NCBI GenBank assembly: GCA_947458575.1
Contig: CANHBE010000032.1
Coordinates: forward strand, 1-14,917
Direction of reading: 5' to 3'
From: Flavobacteriaceae bacterium
GTDB taxonomy: Bacteria; Bacteroidota; Bacteroidia; Flavobacteriales; Flavobacteriaceae
DNA: 14,917 nt
A program made the position numbers and the translations under genes. The notes beneath the pieces were generated by a model that was not told the origin of the DNA, did no database searches, and saw only the letters and a list, made by a program, of their open reading frames with translations. Positions 14,886-14,917 of this stretch are shown one piece after another (the stretch's first letter is position 1; the number at the start of each line of letters is the position of its first letter).

Positions 14886-14908
14886 CCGACAACCGACAAC
14901 CGACAACC
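14886..14908. repeat. Short tandem repeat of a 7-nt unit
   Basis: Three consecutive copies of CCGACAA followed by CC lie just past the last gene. The segment continues to near the window edge without coding content. It looks like low-complexity intergenic sequence rather than a functional site. Confidence 0.7.
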
Positions 14909-14917
14909 AAATTCCAA

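Noticed and set aside
14886..14908. Start of a CRISPR array
   Set aside because: The units are 7 nt long and adjacent, with no spacers.
14494..14910. 138-codon open frame antisense to the last small gene
   Set aside because: The plus-strand frame has a signal peptide and normal exported-protein composition; the antisense product has neither and begins inside the tandem repeat.

Overview
The window looks like chromosomal DNA of a member of the Flavobacteriaceae (Bacteroidota), probably Flavobacterium or a close relative. The base composition is AT-rich. Several genes have the Bacteroidota-type promoter (TTG about 19-21 nt upstream of TAnnTTTG), Shine-Dalgarno sequences are mostly absent, and exported proteins carry Ala|Gln signal-peptidase junctions. 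The gene set (rhodopsin, Blh, PanB, single-chain Fe-S serine dehydratase, plant-type glutaminyl cyclase, DUF4153) fits this assignment. No mobile element, CRISPR array, tRNA or rRNA was found.

Layout. 1-2528 (minus): panB, then a DUF4153 membrane protein cut by the left edge. 2671-3618 (plus): two small genes, one of unknown fold and one NTF2-like exported protein. 3691-3829: a structured repeat between convergent genes. 3838-5700 (minus): sdaA followed by a small DUF2809 membrane protein whose start appears to have lost one A. 5816-8237 (minus): an MBOAT acyltransferase and a membrane-anchored SGNH-like partner, 1 nt apart, probably modifying an exported glycan. 8467-10353 (plus): dnaK with a cluster of TGACA/TGTCA palindromes upstream and a strong terminator downstream. 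10433-12169: a divergent light-energy pair, blh (beta-carotene cleavage to retinal, minus) and a green-type proton-pumping rhodopsin (plus). They share a 126-nt control region with overlapping promoters and GTTTAA/GTTAAA boxes. 12293-12892 (plus): an exported protein of unknown function. 12979-14025 (minus): a lipoprotein glutaminyl cyclase. 14080-14267: the SRP RNA gene with a near-ideal promoter and two downstream terminator-like signals. 14278-14371: a second copy of the structured repeat. 14434-14850 (plus): a small exported protein.

How the genes work together. Blh makes the retinal that the rhodopsin needs; beta-carotene must come from crt genes outside the window. The rhodopsin has Gly at the helix-5 position that is open in carotenoid-binding rhodopsins, so it may carry a carotenoid antenna. 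The glutaminyl cyclase could cyclise the N-terminal Gln predicted on the three exported proteins encoded here. MBOAT and the SGNH protein form an O-acylation unit. The other genes are housekeeping (PanB, SdaA, DnaK, SRP RNA).

Most interesting signals: the two repeat copies, which keep their ends but have unrelated and still self-complementary stems; the face-to-face blh/rhodopsin promoters; the fenestrated rhodopsin; the apparent one-base lesion in the DUF2809 gene.
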